A program made the translations under genes and the position numbers. DNA of 64,000 bases from Gracilimonas sp. (GTDB taxonomy: Bacteria > Bacteroidota > Rhodothermia > Balneolales > Balneolaceae), in contig JAKURD010000002.1 in assembly GCA_022450045.1 (NCBI GenBank), positions 1-64,000 of the forward strand, given 5' to 3'. Position 1 is the first letter of the stretch. Each line of letters starts with the position of its first letter. The notes beneath the pieces are model-generated. The model did no database searches. It was given only the letters and a program-made list of their open reading frames with translations, and was not told where the DNA came from. This document shows positions 25,721 through 33,882 of this stretch, one piece after another.

Positions 25721-27065
25721 ATCACTCAAATATAGTTTGGGATACGTGTTAAAACCTCTTTTCATCGTAATTTTATTTGGCACTTTATTTGGGAATGTGT
25801 CGGCGCAGTCAACACTTCAATTGGAAGAGGCTATCAGGATCGGGTTAGAGAAGAATTTTTCGATCCAGATCGCTGAAAATGAAGTACGAATTTCTGAGAA
25901 TAATAATTCAGTGGGGAATGCCGGTTTTCTTCCTGTTTTATCAGCAGACGGCTCTATCAATCAGCGCATTCAGGATAATGTGACTGTGTATGGAAATCCC
26001 AATATTACAGACCGCGATGACAAAAATGCCAAAACCACGATATATAACTATGGCTTGAATGCAACCTGGACTATTTTTGATGGGCTTAGCATGTTCGCAA
26101 CCCTTGACCGTCTCAGTGCCCAGCTGGACATCAGCGAGGCAGAGGCGAGATATCAGGTTGAATTGGTTTTGGCGGATATCATCAGCGGATATTACGAGAT
26201 CGCCGGACAGCAAAAGGCCGCCCAGGTTTTGGAAAATACCGTAGAGATCTCTCAAGAGCGGATTCGAATAGCCGAGACGAAAGAGGAATTAGGTTCAGGT
26301 TCAGCATATGAACTTCTTTTGGCCCGCGCAGATTTTAATACTGATCGTGCTGCCTTGATACGTTCCAATAGCTCCCTCAACCAGCTTAAAGTTTTGTTGA
26401 CTTCTGTTTTGGGTGAAGATCGGTCCGTGAATTTTTCGGTACAACCGGAGATCATTTTAGCAGATCGTTTGGATTTTGATGAGTTGATCGAGGATGCAGT
26501 GAGTCAAAATCAGGAGCTTAATATTGCCCGATTAAATGAGCAGGTTGCACGCTCCGAGATCCGGGAGATCAGAGGGGAGTGGATGCCTCAGGTGGATGTT
26601 TCGGGCGGTTATGGATATTCCAGGACAGAAGCCAGTGTTGGTTTTTCAGAATTTTCTGAAACAGATGGGTTTCAATATGGTATCACAGCCCGTATTAATC
26701 TCTTTGATGGATTTAATAAAAACCGCCGAACCGAAAATGCTCAAATTGCCCTGAAAAATGAGGAATTGCGCAGGGAGGATCTTCAGCTCCGGGTTAGAGC
26801 ACAGATAAGCCAGATTTACGCTCAGTATTCAGATGCACTTTCCCTGATCAAACTGGAAGAAGAGAACCTGGAGATCAACAAGGGAACTGTAGATATAGCC
26901 CTGGAGCGGTTTGAGCTTGGAACCATTAGTTCCATAGAGTTACGTGAGGCACAGCAAAGTTTATTGAATGCTGAAAATCGGCTGATTGAAGCACAAATAG
27001 TGGCAAAAACTGCCGAGACTGAATTGCTAAGATTGAGCGGAAGGTTGTTTTCCAGAGTTGAATGA
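25713..27065 (+). CDS. TolC-family outer membrane efflux channel
   Basis: A 450-residue outer-membrane efflux protein. A signal peptide (LFIVILFGTLFGNVSAQ) is followed by two OEP repeats, each with long alpha-hairpins (LEEAIRIGLEKNFSIQIAEN; RGEWMPQVDVSGGYGYS), and a C-terminal repeat end in ELGTISSIELREAQQSLL. It completes the tripartite pump with the two preceding genes and may also serve the pump at 6916-11353, which lacks its own channel. Convergent with the RsbW-like gene. Confidence 0.92.
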   Translation: MLRSLKYSLGYVLKPLFIVILFGTLFGNVSAQSTLQLEEAIRIGLEKNFSIQIAENEVRISENNNSVGNAGFLPVLSADGSINQRIQDNVTVYGNPNITDRDDKNAKTTIYNYGLNATWTIFDGLSMFATLDRLSAQLDISEAEARYQVELVLADIISGYYEIAGQQKAAQVLENTVEISQERIRIAETKEELGSGSAYELLLARADFNTDRAALIRSNSSLNQLKVLLTSVLGEDRSVNFSVQPEIILADRLDFDELIEDAVSQNQELNIARLNEQVARSEIREIRGEWMPQVDVSGGYGYSRTEASVGFSEFSETDGFQYGITARINLFDGFNKNRRTENAQIALKNEELRREDLQLRVRAQISQIYAQYSDALSLIKLEEENLEINKGTVDIALERFELGTISSIELREAQQSLLNAENRLIEAQIVAKTAETELLRLSGRLFSRVE

Positions 27066-27117
27066 TCGGCCATACTGATCCCGGTTTATATAATTGACGG
27101 CGGGAACAGGTGATAAA

Positions 27118-27525
27118 TCAATCAGCCAGTTTAAATTTTAAGCTGAGTTTGGTCCCATCATCTGAGTATTCTACTTCATCAGCGTATTCTTCCATCAGGA
27201 AGACACCCCGGCCGCTTGCTTTAAGCAGGTTCTCTTTAGCGAGGGGATCAGGAAGCGTTTCATAGTCAAAGCCTTCACCTTCGTCACGGGTTTCGAAGAT
27301 CAGAAGATTCCCTTCCCTGAAAGCAGAGATTTCTACCGATTTTGATTCATCCAGTTGATTGCCGTGAACAATACTGTTGGTAGCAGCCTCAGAGACGGCA
27401 AGCATGAGGCGGGCATAGAATTCATCATTAAATCCAAGTTCAGTTTGCAGCTCGTTGAGGAGTCCTTCTACTTTTTCAATTTCCTCGTAGGAAGATCTCA
27501 GGGTAAGTGTCTGTAATAATTTCAT
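27118..27525 (-). CDS. RsbW-like ATP-binding anti-sigma regulatory protein (HATPase)
   Basis: A 135-residue stand-alone GHKL ATPase domain of the RsbW/SpoIIAB type. The N-box is VSEAATNSIVHGNQ, and the G-boxes are DEGEGFD and SGRGVFLMEEYADEV. Family members are Ser/Thr kinases that hold anti-anti-sigma or sigma factors. No STAS-domain or sigma partner is adjacent. It starts 3 bp after glutamate dehydrogenase on the same strand, so it is almost certainly co-transcribed with it, an unexplained pairing. Confidence 0.85.
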   Translation of the reverse strand: MKLLQTLTLRSSYEEIEKVEGLLNELQTELGFNDEFYARLMLAVSEAATNSIVHGNQLDESKSVEISAFREGNLLIFETRDEGEGFDYETLPDPLAKENLLKASGRGVFLMEEYADEVEYSDDGTKLSLKFKLAD

Positions 27526-27528
27526 TCT

Positions 27529-28833
27529 TTAAGCATATATACCACGCAATTTCAGCGTTGTAGCCACACGGTCAATAGCATACACATAAGCTGCCTGACG
27601 AAGAGTAATACTATACTTTTCACTCACCATAAACAAGTTGTCGAATGATTCTCGCATCATGCGATTAAGGCGACGATTAACGCGTTCCTCTGTCCAGAAA
27701 TATCCGTGGCGGTCTTGTACCCATTCAAAATAGGAAACCGTAACACCGCCGGCATTTGCAAGGATATCCGGGATCACCATGATACCTTTTTCTTCCAGGA
27801 TCTTATCGGCATTGGCTGTAACAGGTCCATTGGCACCCTCAGCAATTATCTTGGCATTGATCTTAGGAGCGTTGTCTTTGTTGATTTGATCTTCCTTAGC
27901 TGCAGGGATAAGTACATCACATTCCAGTTCGAGAAGTTCATTATTGGATATCTTTTCAGCACCTTCAAAACCTTCAAGGGTGTTATCATGAGTTTGAGTG
28001 TAGTGAATGGCTTCAGGAATATCGATCCCTTCCTTATTATAATATCCGCCGCTGATATCGCTGATAGCGATGACTTTAGCACCTTGCTCATACATCAAAT
28101 GCGCAGAAACGGAACCTACATTACCAAATCCCTGAACTACTACGGAAGTATTGCTTGGGGAAATTCTCAGCTTACCAAGCGCAGCAAGGATTGTGGTGAC
28201 AACGCCTCGGCCAGTTGCTTCTTTTCGCCCTTTTGAACCTCCCAAAATGATAGGCTTTCCGGTTACCACAGCTGTTTCGGTTTTTTTCTGCTTCATGCTG
28301 TAGGTATCCATGATCCAGGCCATGGTCTGCTCGTTAGTGTTCATGTCAGGAGCAGGTATATCACGATCTGGGCCGAAGACATCAAGCATATTGGCTGTGT
28401 AGCGGCGGGTCAATCGCTCTAATTCTGATTGTGAAAGCAGTTTTGGGTTGACCCGAACCCCGCCTTTAGCTCCACCGAAAGGCACATTGACGACTGCACA
28501 TTTCCAGGTCATCCAGGCTGCCAGGGCCTTCACTTCGTCAATAGTAACATCATCGGAATAACGAATCCCGCCTTTAGAAGGGCCTAAAATGCTGTTGTGG
28601 ATCACGCGATATCCGTCAAAAACTTCGATCCGCCCGTCGTCCATGGTAACAGGTATAGAAACCATAACAACTTTTTCGGGGCTGGAAAGATATTTGAATA
28701 CACCTTCATCCAGATCAAGAATTTCGGCTGCAAAACGAAAGCGCTCCATCATAGAGGCAAAAGGGGAATCGTGCGCAATATGAGGGGCCGGTTCTTTGTA
28801 ATAACCGCTGGAAATAGAGTCTTTTTTTGACAT
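27529..28833 (-). CDS. gdhA: Glutamate dehydrogenase (Glu/Leu/Phe/Val dehydrogenase family)
   Basis: A 434-residue enzyme interconverting glutamate and 2-oxoglutarate plus ammonia. The substrate loop VPFGGAKGGVRVNP holds the catalytic Lys, and the N-terminal dimer/catalytic domain is followed by a Rossmann domain with GFGNVGSVSAHL. IAEGANGPVT and DILANAGGVTVSYFEW are typical of the family. Strand 2 ends VIAISD, and the acidic residue is more typical of NAD use, though this is weak evidence. It is first in an operon with the RsbW-like kinase. Confidence 0.93.
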   Translation of the reverse strand: MSKKDSISSGYYKEPAPHIAHDSPFASMMERFRFAAEILDLDEGVFKYLSSPEKVVMVSIPVTMDDGRIEVFDGYRVIHNSILGPSKGGIRYSDDVTIDEVKALAAWMTWKCAVVNVPFGGAKGGVRVNPKLLSQSELERLTRRYTANMLDVFGPDRDIPAPDMNTNEQTMAWIMDTYSMKQKKTETAVVTGKPIILGGSKGRKEATGRGVVTTILAALGKLRISPSNTSVVVQGFGNVGSVSAHLMYEQGAKVIAISDISGGYYNKEGIDIPEAIHYTQTHDNTLEGFEGAEKISNNELLELECDVLIPAAKEDQINKDNAPKINAKIIAEGANGPVTANADKILEEKGIMVIPDILANAGGVTVSYFEWVQDRHGYFWTEERVNRRLNRMMRESFDNLFMVSEKYSITLRQAAYVYAIDRVATTLKLRGIYA

Positions 28834-28882
28834 CGTCTGTATTTGGATGAAATGTTTGAATAGTCGCTTAAAAAAGCGGTTA

Positions 28883-28890
28883 CAAAGTTA
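28883..28890 (-). promoter_or_regulatory. Candidate promoter element (TAACTTTG) for gdhA
   Basis: On the minus strand TAACTTTG fits the Bacteroidota -7 consensus TAnnTTTG, 49 bases before the gdhA ATG. A small hairpin (CGCTT..AAGCG, about 28865-28878) lies in the presumed leader. No good TTTG element at the usual 19-21 bp upstream is seen, so support is partial. Confidence 0.38.
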
Positions 28891-28982
28891 AAAAAGAATA
28901 TGGAAAACTATTGCAGTTTTCTTCAAAAAGACGATGAATTATTTGGGTGTCAAAACTTCATTGAAAAAGACAATCCCGGACT

Positions 28983-29966
28983 TTATGTTTGAGTAGTAGG
29001 TTCATAAAGTTGTGTGGCAGATACGTTAAATTTTGAAGGTTCTTCCTGTTCATTGGCTCGAAAAAAACGATATCCGTTGAAAGCTGCTGAAAGTCCGCCG
29101 ACTACAATGTTTGCTATTGAAAATTTAGTACGTGTTGGGTTTTTGTAGGTTGTTTCATAGCGTTCATAACAAATACCACAAATCTGTGGGTCACTTGTTG
29201 GGTAGCGGATATCAGTGTAGGTATTGTCCAGGTTTATAAGCCCAAGTGTTATCGAGCCCATACCTAATAAGCTATTAAAAGCAGAGATTTTTTTTATAGT
29301 TGATGGAGAATCATCAGAGAGCATAGAATATGCGGTTGTTCCCAATTGCATTCCTGCCAAAACAGATGACCCAATAGCATACTCAAGTTCAACCTCGTTT
29401 TGCTCAATAGTTTCGGTATAAACTCCTCCGTACATAGGTTGAATCATAGCGGCTTCATTTTTTGTAATGCCATTTTCAGCCAACCAGTTATCAATCAGTT
29501 TGGTATCAATGTCCTTGATGTAATCAAATTTGTGGCGCCGGTTAATTTCCTCTGCGGCTTCAAGCCCTTCGGTTTGGGCTATCAAATACCCTACCGCACA
29601 AAGATTACCATCTTCATCAATAAAAACAGGGTTTCGGGTTTTGAAATGTCGGTTTTTGGGAAATATGCCAGCTTCCTTATAGTCTTCGAGCAATGCAATC
29701 AATTTCCATCTGTTTTCTATTTGTGATGAATTAAGATCTGATGTGTCTTTCTCTTTCAGTAGATCAACTACAAATTCTAAATGTGTTCTGATACGAACTT
29801 CCTCGGACGTTAAGTTATCAGGTTCAATTCCAAAAGTATTTGTATAGCTTATGTCTCCTAATACAGCATTTACAGTATCGTGATGAAATGTGGGAGTCTC
29901 ATACAATGTGGTGGGTGTCGAAAGCAGAAGCAAGGCAGACAAGATGGGTAGTAACAGTTTAAACAT
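28983..29966 (-). CDS. Exported protein with a conserved FPKN/CAVGYLI domain, function unknown
   Basis: A 327-residue protein with an N-terminal signal peptide (LLLPILSALLLLSTPTTL). Residues about 70-175 form the most conserved-looking part: LIALLEDYKEAGIFPKN, then NPVFIDEDGNLCAVGYLI and NWLAENGITKNEAAMIQP. From memory, this pattern (FP-x-N, D-x-x-G-x-x-CAVG, GLT-x-x-EAA-x-IQP) appears in other uncharacterised exported proteins. The C-terminal half has two or three possible membrane segments (SSVLAGMQLGTTAYSML; LLGMGSITLGLINL) and a CGICYERYE cluster. I do not recognise a function. Monocistronic. Confidence 0.75.
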   Translation of the reverse strand: MFKLLLPILSALLLLSTPTTLYETPTFHHDTVNAVLGDISYTNTFGIEPDNLTSEEVRIRTHLEFVVDLLKEKDTSDLNSSQIENRWKLIALLEDYKEAGIFPKNRHFKTRNPVFIDEDGNLCAVGYLIAQTEGLEAAEEINRRHKFDYIKDIDTKLIDNWLAENGITKNEAAMIQPMYGGVYTETIEQNEVELEYAIGSSVLAGMQLGTTAYSMLSDDSPSTIKKISAFNSLLGMGSITLGLINLDNTYTDIRYPTSDPQICGICYERYETTYKNPTRTKFSIANIVVGGLSAAFNGYRFFRANEQEEPSKFNVSATQLYEPTTQT

Positions 29967-30183
29967 AGTTAAAACGTTTAATTTGGGTTTGAGTAAATAT
30001 GTTGATTATAGGTATTAATTGAAAATAACATGACCATGCTATGGCATTATGGGAAGGTTCCCGGATATGTGAAAGGCTTTATTATTATCTAATTGTTAAG
30101 TATCGGAATCTTTAGCATCTCATAACACTGCCTTAACATATGATCTGTACCCTTGGCTGTAAATCAGCACACAAACTAAATTA

Positions 30184-31314
30184 ATGTCAGACCAAGAATC
30201 AAATCAAAACAGTCCGAGTCCGATAGAAAATTTCATTCCAACAGGTTTTTATGATGTAATAAGACAAGAGCGAGTTTTTATCGGCTTGATCGGTCTTTTC
30301 TTTTTCATTGCCGGAGTTGTATTTCCTTATGCCGAACTTGCCATGTGGGTAGGTTTTGTATTTGCAGGATATTCCGCTATTGCTAACGACAGTATCCAAA
30401 CCATTGGTACATTCCTTGCATCCAATATGGATAAAAAGTGGTGGGTATTATGGCTTTGGATAGGCGGGATATTCCTTGTTACGGTATCAGCCAGTTTCTA
30501 TATCTATGACGGCGATGTAACCTATCAGCGCTTAACCTCTAAAGGCTTTGCTGAAGCACCTACTGAGTTTTCATTTCTTCAGGTAGCTGCACCGGTCTTT
30601 CTTTTGATATTGACCCGAATGCGGATGCCGGTTTCAACGACCTTCTTATTGTTGAGTTGTTTTGCTACTTCTGCTGAAGGAATTACTTCCGTACTTGGTA
30701 AAAGTTTACAGGGATATGGCCTGGCTTTGATTGCCGGTTTGGTAGTTTGGCTGATCGTTACCAACACGCTTGAGAAGAGATTTAATGGCAAACCACATAA
30801 ACTTTGGCTTCCAACACAGTGGGTTATCTCAGGAACTTTATGGGCCGTGTGGGTTATGCAGGATGCAGCGAACATCGCGGTTTATCTGCCCCGTTCACTT
30901 GATTTTTCCCAATTTTTAGGCTTTGCACTTTTTATCTTCTTTGGATTAGGACTTCTGTTCTATTTAAGGGGAGATAAGATTCAGGAGATCGTAACCGAGA
31001 AATCAAGAGTAACGGATGTCCGCTCGGCTACTATAATCGATTTTGTGTATGCGATACTCTTGGTTTATAAGCTTACAGTAAGTACGGTACCTATGAGTAC
31101 CACGTGGGTATTCCTTGGATTATTAGCCGGCCGTGAGATCGGTATGAGCATCATGGACGGGAAAGAGAAGGGGAGGCCAATGGGTAAAGTATTCTCAATG
31201 GTATTTAAGGATCTGAGTTATGCCCTGATCGGATTGGTTGTATCCATTGTACTGGCCATCTCAATAAATGAAGATGTTCGGAATGAATTGCTGAAGATGG
31301 TTGGCTTCGGATAG
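30184..31314 (+). CDS. Divergent PiT-like inorganic ion transporter (putative)
   Basis: A 376-residue protein with about 9-10 transmembrane helices after a short cytosolic N-terminus. Two internal segments recall the duplicated signature of PiT phosphate permeases. In the first half, IANDSIQTIGTF (N68-D69) is followed by RMPVSTTFLLL, resembling GANDxAN and PVSTTH. In the second half, MQDAANIAVYLP (Q226-D227, N230) occurs. The match is weak outside these motifs, so a transporter role is inferred and the substrate is unknown. Monocistronic with a strong terminator. Confidence 0.55.
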   Translation: MSDQESNQNSPSPIENFIPTGFYDVIRQERVFIGLIGLFFFIAGVVFPYAELAMWVGFVFAGYSAIANDSIQTIGTFLASNMDKKWWVLWLWIGGIFLVTVSASFYIYDGDVTYQRLTSKGFAEAPTEFSFLQVAAPVFLLILTRMRMPVSTTFLLLSCFATSAEGITSVLGKSLQGYGLALIAGLVVWLIVTNTLEKRFNGKPHKLWLPTQWVISGTLWAVWVMQDAANIAVYLPRSLDFSQFLGFALFIFFGLGLLFYLRGDKIQEIVTEKSRVTDVRSATIIDFVYAILLVYKLTVSTVPMSTTWVFLGLLAGREIGMSIMDGKEKGRPMGKVFSMVFKDLSYALIGLVVSIVLAISINEDVRNELLKMVGFG

Positions 31315-31357
31315 CAATAGTATTGGCTATTGATATTTAAAAGTAAATATCTCATAC

Positions 31358-31405
31358 TAAGGCGTCCCATACTTAACGTGTTCACGTGTGGGTCGCCTTT
31401 TTTAT
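31358..31405 (+). terminator. Rho-independent terminator after the PiT-like gene
   Basis: AAGGCG-TCCCATAC pairs with GTGTGGG-TCGCCTT across a short loop and is followed by TTTTTATTTT. It starts about 45 bp after the stop. Confidence 0.85.
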
Positions 31406-31418
31406 TTTCATGAACTGC

Positions 31419-31434
31419 ATTCTTCATGAAGAAT
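31419..31434. promoter_or_regulatory. Perfect 16-bp palindrome upstream of the HNH gene
   Basis: ATTCTTCATGAAGAAT is a perfect dyad, 41 bp before the HNH gene start. It has the size of a dimeric repressor operator. No regulator gene is adjacent, so the binding protein is unknown. Confidence 0.4.
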
Positions 31435-31475
31435 AACTTCGAGATATCATCAACAGAAATTAATTTAGATGCATT

Positions 31476-31976
31476 ATGAATGCGAACGTTTTAGTACTTA
31501 ATCAAGATTATCAGCCACTGAGTATTTGCTCTGTGCAACGCTCCATGAAGCTGATCTTTTTGGAAAAGGCTGAACTGCTTCATGATGATCCTGAGAAAGA
31601 GCTACGTACTACAAGAAAATCTTTTCAATTTCCATCAGTGATCCGGCTTAGGAGTTACATCCGGGTACCCTATGCTAAAATTGTGCTTTCCCGCCGGAAT
31701 GTAATGCGCCGTGATGACTTCACCTGTCAATATTGTAGTAAGAGGTCAGACCTGACCATCGACCATATTATACCCAAAAGCCGTGGCGGAAAGGATACTT
31801 GGGAAAATCTTACCACGGCCTGCGATAAGTGTAATGTTCGCAAAGGAAACCGTACGCCCAGGGAAGCAAACATGAAGCTTCACAGTAAACCCTACCGTCC
31901 GGTTCCCATCACCTTTTTCAGAGATTCCAACGGGGGCGTACAAGAGCCCTGGAAGCCATATCTGTATATGACGTAA
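31476..31976 (+). CDS. HNH endonuclease
   Basis: A 166-residue protein. The N-terminal part (VLVLNQDYQPLSICSVQRSM and EKAELL) is usual in this chromosomal HNH group. The nuclease domain is CQYCSKRSDLTIDHIIPKSRGG, with a second CDKC zinc pair (CxxC x2), the catalytic His in DHIIP, and ENL/CNVRKGNRTP. It cleaves DNA, and its biological role is unknown. There is no methyltransferase next to it, so a restriction-modification role is not supported. Confidence 0.9.
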   Translation: MNANVLVLNQDYQPLSICSVQRSMKLIFLEKAELLHDDPEKELRTTRKSFQFPSVIRLRSYIRVPYAKIVLSRRNVMRRDDFTCQYCSKRSDLTIDHIIPKSRGGKDTWENLTTACDKCNVRKGNRTPREANMKLHSKPYRPVPITFFRDSNGGVQEPWKPYLYMT

Positions 31977-31991
31977 ATCTGCTGCCTGTGA

Positions 31992-32525
31992 TCAGTCGAA
32001 CACCAAAGGCTTATAACCTTTATTCATATACGTTGTAAAAACTGTAAGCATGGAAAGTCCTTTCGTGACCTGTGGGTTGATCTCATCAAAACCATACTCT
32101 CTCGCGATGAGAGACTGGCCGCATACATAGATCTCTATACCGGCTGCTCTCAACGTATCGATCAATTCAAGATTGGGGTTATCCAGCTCATATCTTTCCT
32201 GATAGGCTTCGTTGTTGATCACCAGGTCTGTAGCTCCGCCGTGAATGACAACGGCTACATTCAGGTCTTCGGCTTTCACTCCACCGAGTCCATGCAGATT
32301 CATCATCCTTGCTACATTATTAAGGCCGGGATTTATGCTGGCTTTATCACGCTGTAAGGTTTTAAGATCGATAACAATATTGTATTCCGTTTCCGGTTCA
32401 GGATCTATGGAATCAGGGATCTCATAAATTCCTCCAAAATTCTTAATGATCGGGAATTGAGCTTCCTGAGCAACAATTTCGGTTGAGGATATTAATAGCA
32501 GAAGAATGAAAAGTGTGGATCGCAT
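31992..32525 (-). CDS. Exported DsrE-family protein
   Basis: A 177-residue protein with a signal peptide (LFILLLLISSTEIVAQ) followed by a DsrE/YchN fold: YNIVIDLKTL, NVARMMNLHGLGG, NVAVVIHGGAT, then LRAAGIEIYVCGQS with the single Cys where sulfur-relay DsrE proteins carry the persulfide. Periplasmic DsrE-like proteins are common in Bacteroidota, and their job in sulfur trafficking is inferred. Converges with the HNH gene and is divergent from mnmA. Confidence 0.85.
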   Translation of the reverse strand: MRSTLFILLLLISSTEIVAQEAQFPIIKNFGGIYEIPDSIDPEPETEYNIVIDLKTLQRDKASINPGLNNVARMMNLHGLGGVKAEDLNVAVVIHGGATDLVINNEAYQERYELDNPNLELIDTLRAAGIEIYVCGQSLIAREYGFDEINPQVTKGLSMLTVFTTYMNKGYKPLVFD

Positions 32526-32632
32526 CTGGTATAAGATTTAGTTTTTAAATTTAAAACAGGATAGTGAATTCAGCCTATGATATCCATAGTCAGTAACAAT
32601 TATCGGTCATCGTCCTTAACATAAAAAAACCT

Positions 32633-32640
32633 TATCTTTG
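32633..32640 (+). promoter_or_regulatory. Candidate promoter element (TATCTTTG) for mnmA
   Basis: TATCTTTG matches the Bacteroidota -7 consensus TAnnTTTG and lies 38 bases before the mnmA ATG. The identical octamer occurs on the minus strand at 61766-61773, 36 bases before the beta-lactamase-fold gene. A TTTG element further upstream is not evident. Confidence 0.42.
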
Positions 32641-32678
32641 AACCTCATTACGTGAAGAAGCAGTAAGTATTCAATTCT

Positions 32679-33809
32679 ATGAGTAAAAAAGGCAGAGTAT
32701 TAGTAGCCATGAGTGGCGGTGTAGATTCATCGGTAGCAGCTGTGATGTTACAAGAGCAGGGCTATGAGGTAATCGGCATTACCATGAAAACGTGGGATTA
32801 CCACCGCAGCGGAGGTAATTCAGGGAAGGAGACTGGCTGCTGTACGGTAGAGTCGATGAATGATGCCCGCCATATCGCCGTAAATCACGGTTTTAAACAT
32901 TTTATTGTGGATATTCGTGAGGAATTCGGAGACTGGGTGATCGACCGTTTTGTGGATGATTATATAGGTGGAAGGACACCAAATCCATGTGTGCTTTGTA
33001 ATACGCACATAAAATGGGCTGCTTTACTGAAAAGAGCAGATAACCTTGGTTGTGATTTCATTGCTACCGGTCATTATGCGAAAGTTAGAGAAGAAAACGA
33101 ACGCTATGTGATCTCCCGGGGACATGATCCAAAAAAAGATCAGTCTTACGCACTTTGGGGGGTTGCTCAGAAGCATTTAGCCAGAACTATATTCCCGCTT
33201 GGGACCTATCCAAAAACCGAAATCCGCCAAATAGCCGAGGATCACGGGTTACTGAATGTGGCCAATAAGCCGGATTCTTATGAGATCTGCTTTGTCCCCG
33301 ATGACGATTATCGCAGGTTTTTGCGCGATCGTGTGGATGGACTTGAAGAAAGAGTGTCCGGTGGTAAATTCGTTGACAAAAATGGAAAGGTAGTAGGAGA
33401 GCATGAAGGTTACCCATTCTATACCATAGGCCAAAGAAGAGGGCTTGATCTTGCTATGGGTAAGCCGGTATATGTAACCCATATTGACCCGGATACCAAT
33501 ACGATTACCATCGGTGAAAAAGAAGACCTGATAAGTTCTACATTGATTGCCGGGGAAATGAATCTCATTAAGTATGATAAGATCCCGCAAAAGGAGATGG
33601 AGGTTACAGGTGCCATACGTTATAATGACGACGGTGCCATTGGTTATCTCACACAACTGGATGAAGACCGAATGAAAGTACATTTTCCTGCAGGACGTGA
33701 AGCCATAACACCCGGGCAAGCCATCGTATGCTATGAAGGAGATGATGTGGTAGCCGGAGGGTGGATCAAAAAAGTAAGTGTGGGTATGGAAGATTTAATC
33801 CCGGCCTGA
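32679..33809 (+). CDS. mnmA: tRNA-specific 2-thiouridylase MnmA, C-x-x-C form
   Basis: A 376-residue enzyme that thiolates U34 of tRNA-Lys, -Glu and -Gln. The PP-loop is AMSGGVDSS (residues 10-18). The catalytic segment is TPNPCVLCN (C104, C107), and the second Cys is in YEICFVPDDDY (C204). E. coli MnmA has Asp where C104 stands (NPDxLC), so this is the C-x-x-C plus C variant, which has been proposed to hold a 4Fe-4S cluster. Adenylation and C-terminal barrel domains are complete. No IscS or TusA gene is nearby. Confidence 0.94.
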   Translation: MSKKGRVLVAMSGGVDSSVAAVMLQEQGYEVIGITMKTWDYHRSGGNSGKETGCCTVESMNDARHIAVNHGFKHFIVDIREEFGDWVIDRFVDDYIGGRTPNPCVLCNTHIKWAALLKRADNLGCDFIATGHYAKVREENERYVISRGHDPKKDQSYALWGVAQKHLARTIFPLGTYPKTEIRQIAEDHGLLNVANKPDSYEICFVPDDDYRRFLRDRVDGLEERVSGGKFVDKNGKVVGEHEGYPFYTIGQRRGLDLAMGKPVYVTHIDPDTNTITIGEKEDLISSTLIAGEMNLIKYDKIPQKEMEVTGAIRYNDDGAIGYLTQLDEDRMKVHFPAGREAITPGQAIVCYEGDDVVAGGWIKKVSVGMEDLIPA

Positions 33810-33882
33810 TGTTTTACTGGCGAAACAACTTATACTTTCTGACGTTACAACTTCATCAATTAATTCAAACCAATTTACGACC

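Noticed and set aside
28983..29966. Assignment of the exported 327-residue protein to a known enzyme family
   Set aside because: No catalytic motif recognised; only descriptive motifs can be supported.
31358..31400. TIR family terminus at TTAACGTGTTCACG
   Set aside because: It is the loop and 3' arm of a clear terminator hairpin, without a partner end.
31476..31976. Restriction-modification or phage defence system around the HNH gene
   Set aside because: No methyltransferase, specificity subunit or other defence gene in the neighbourhood.
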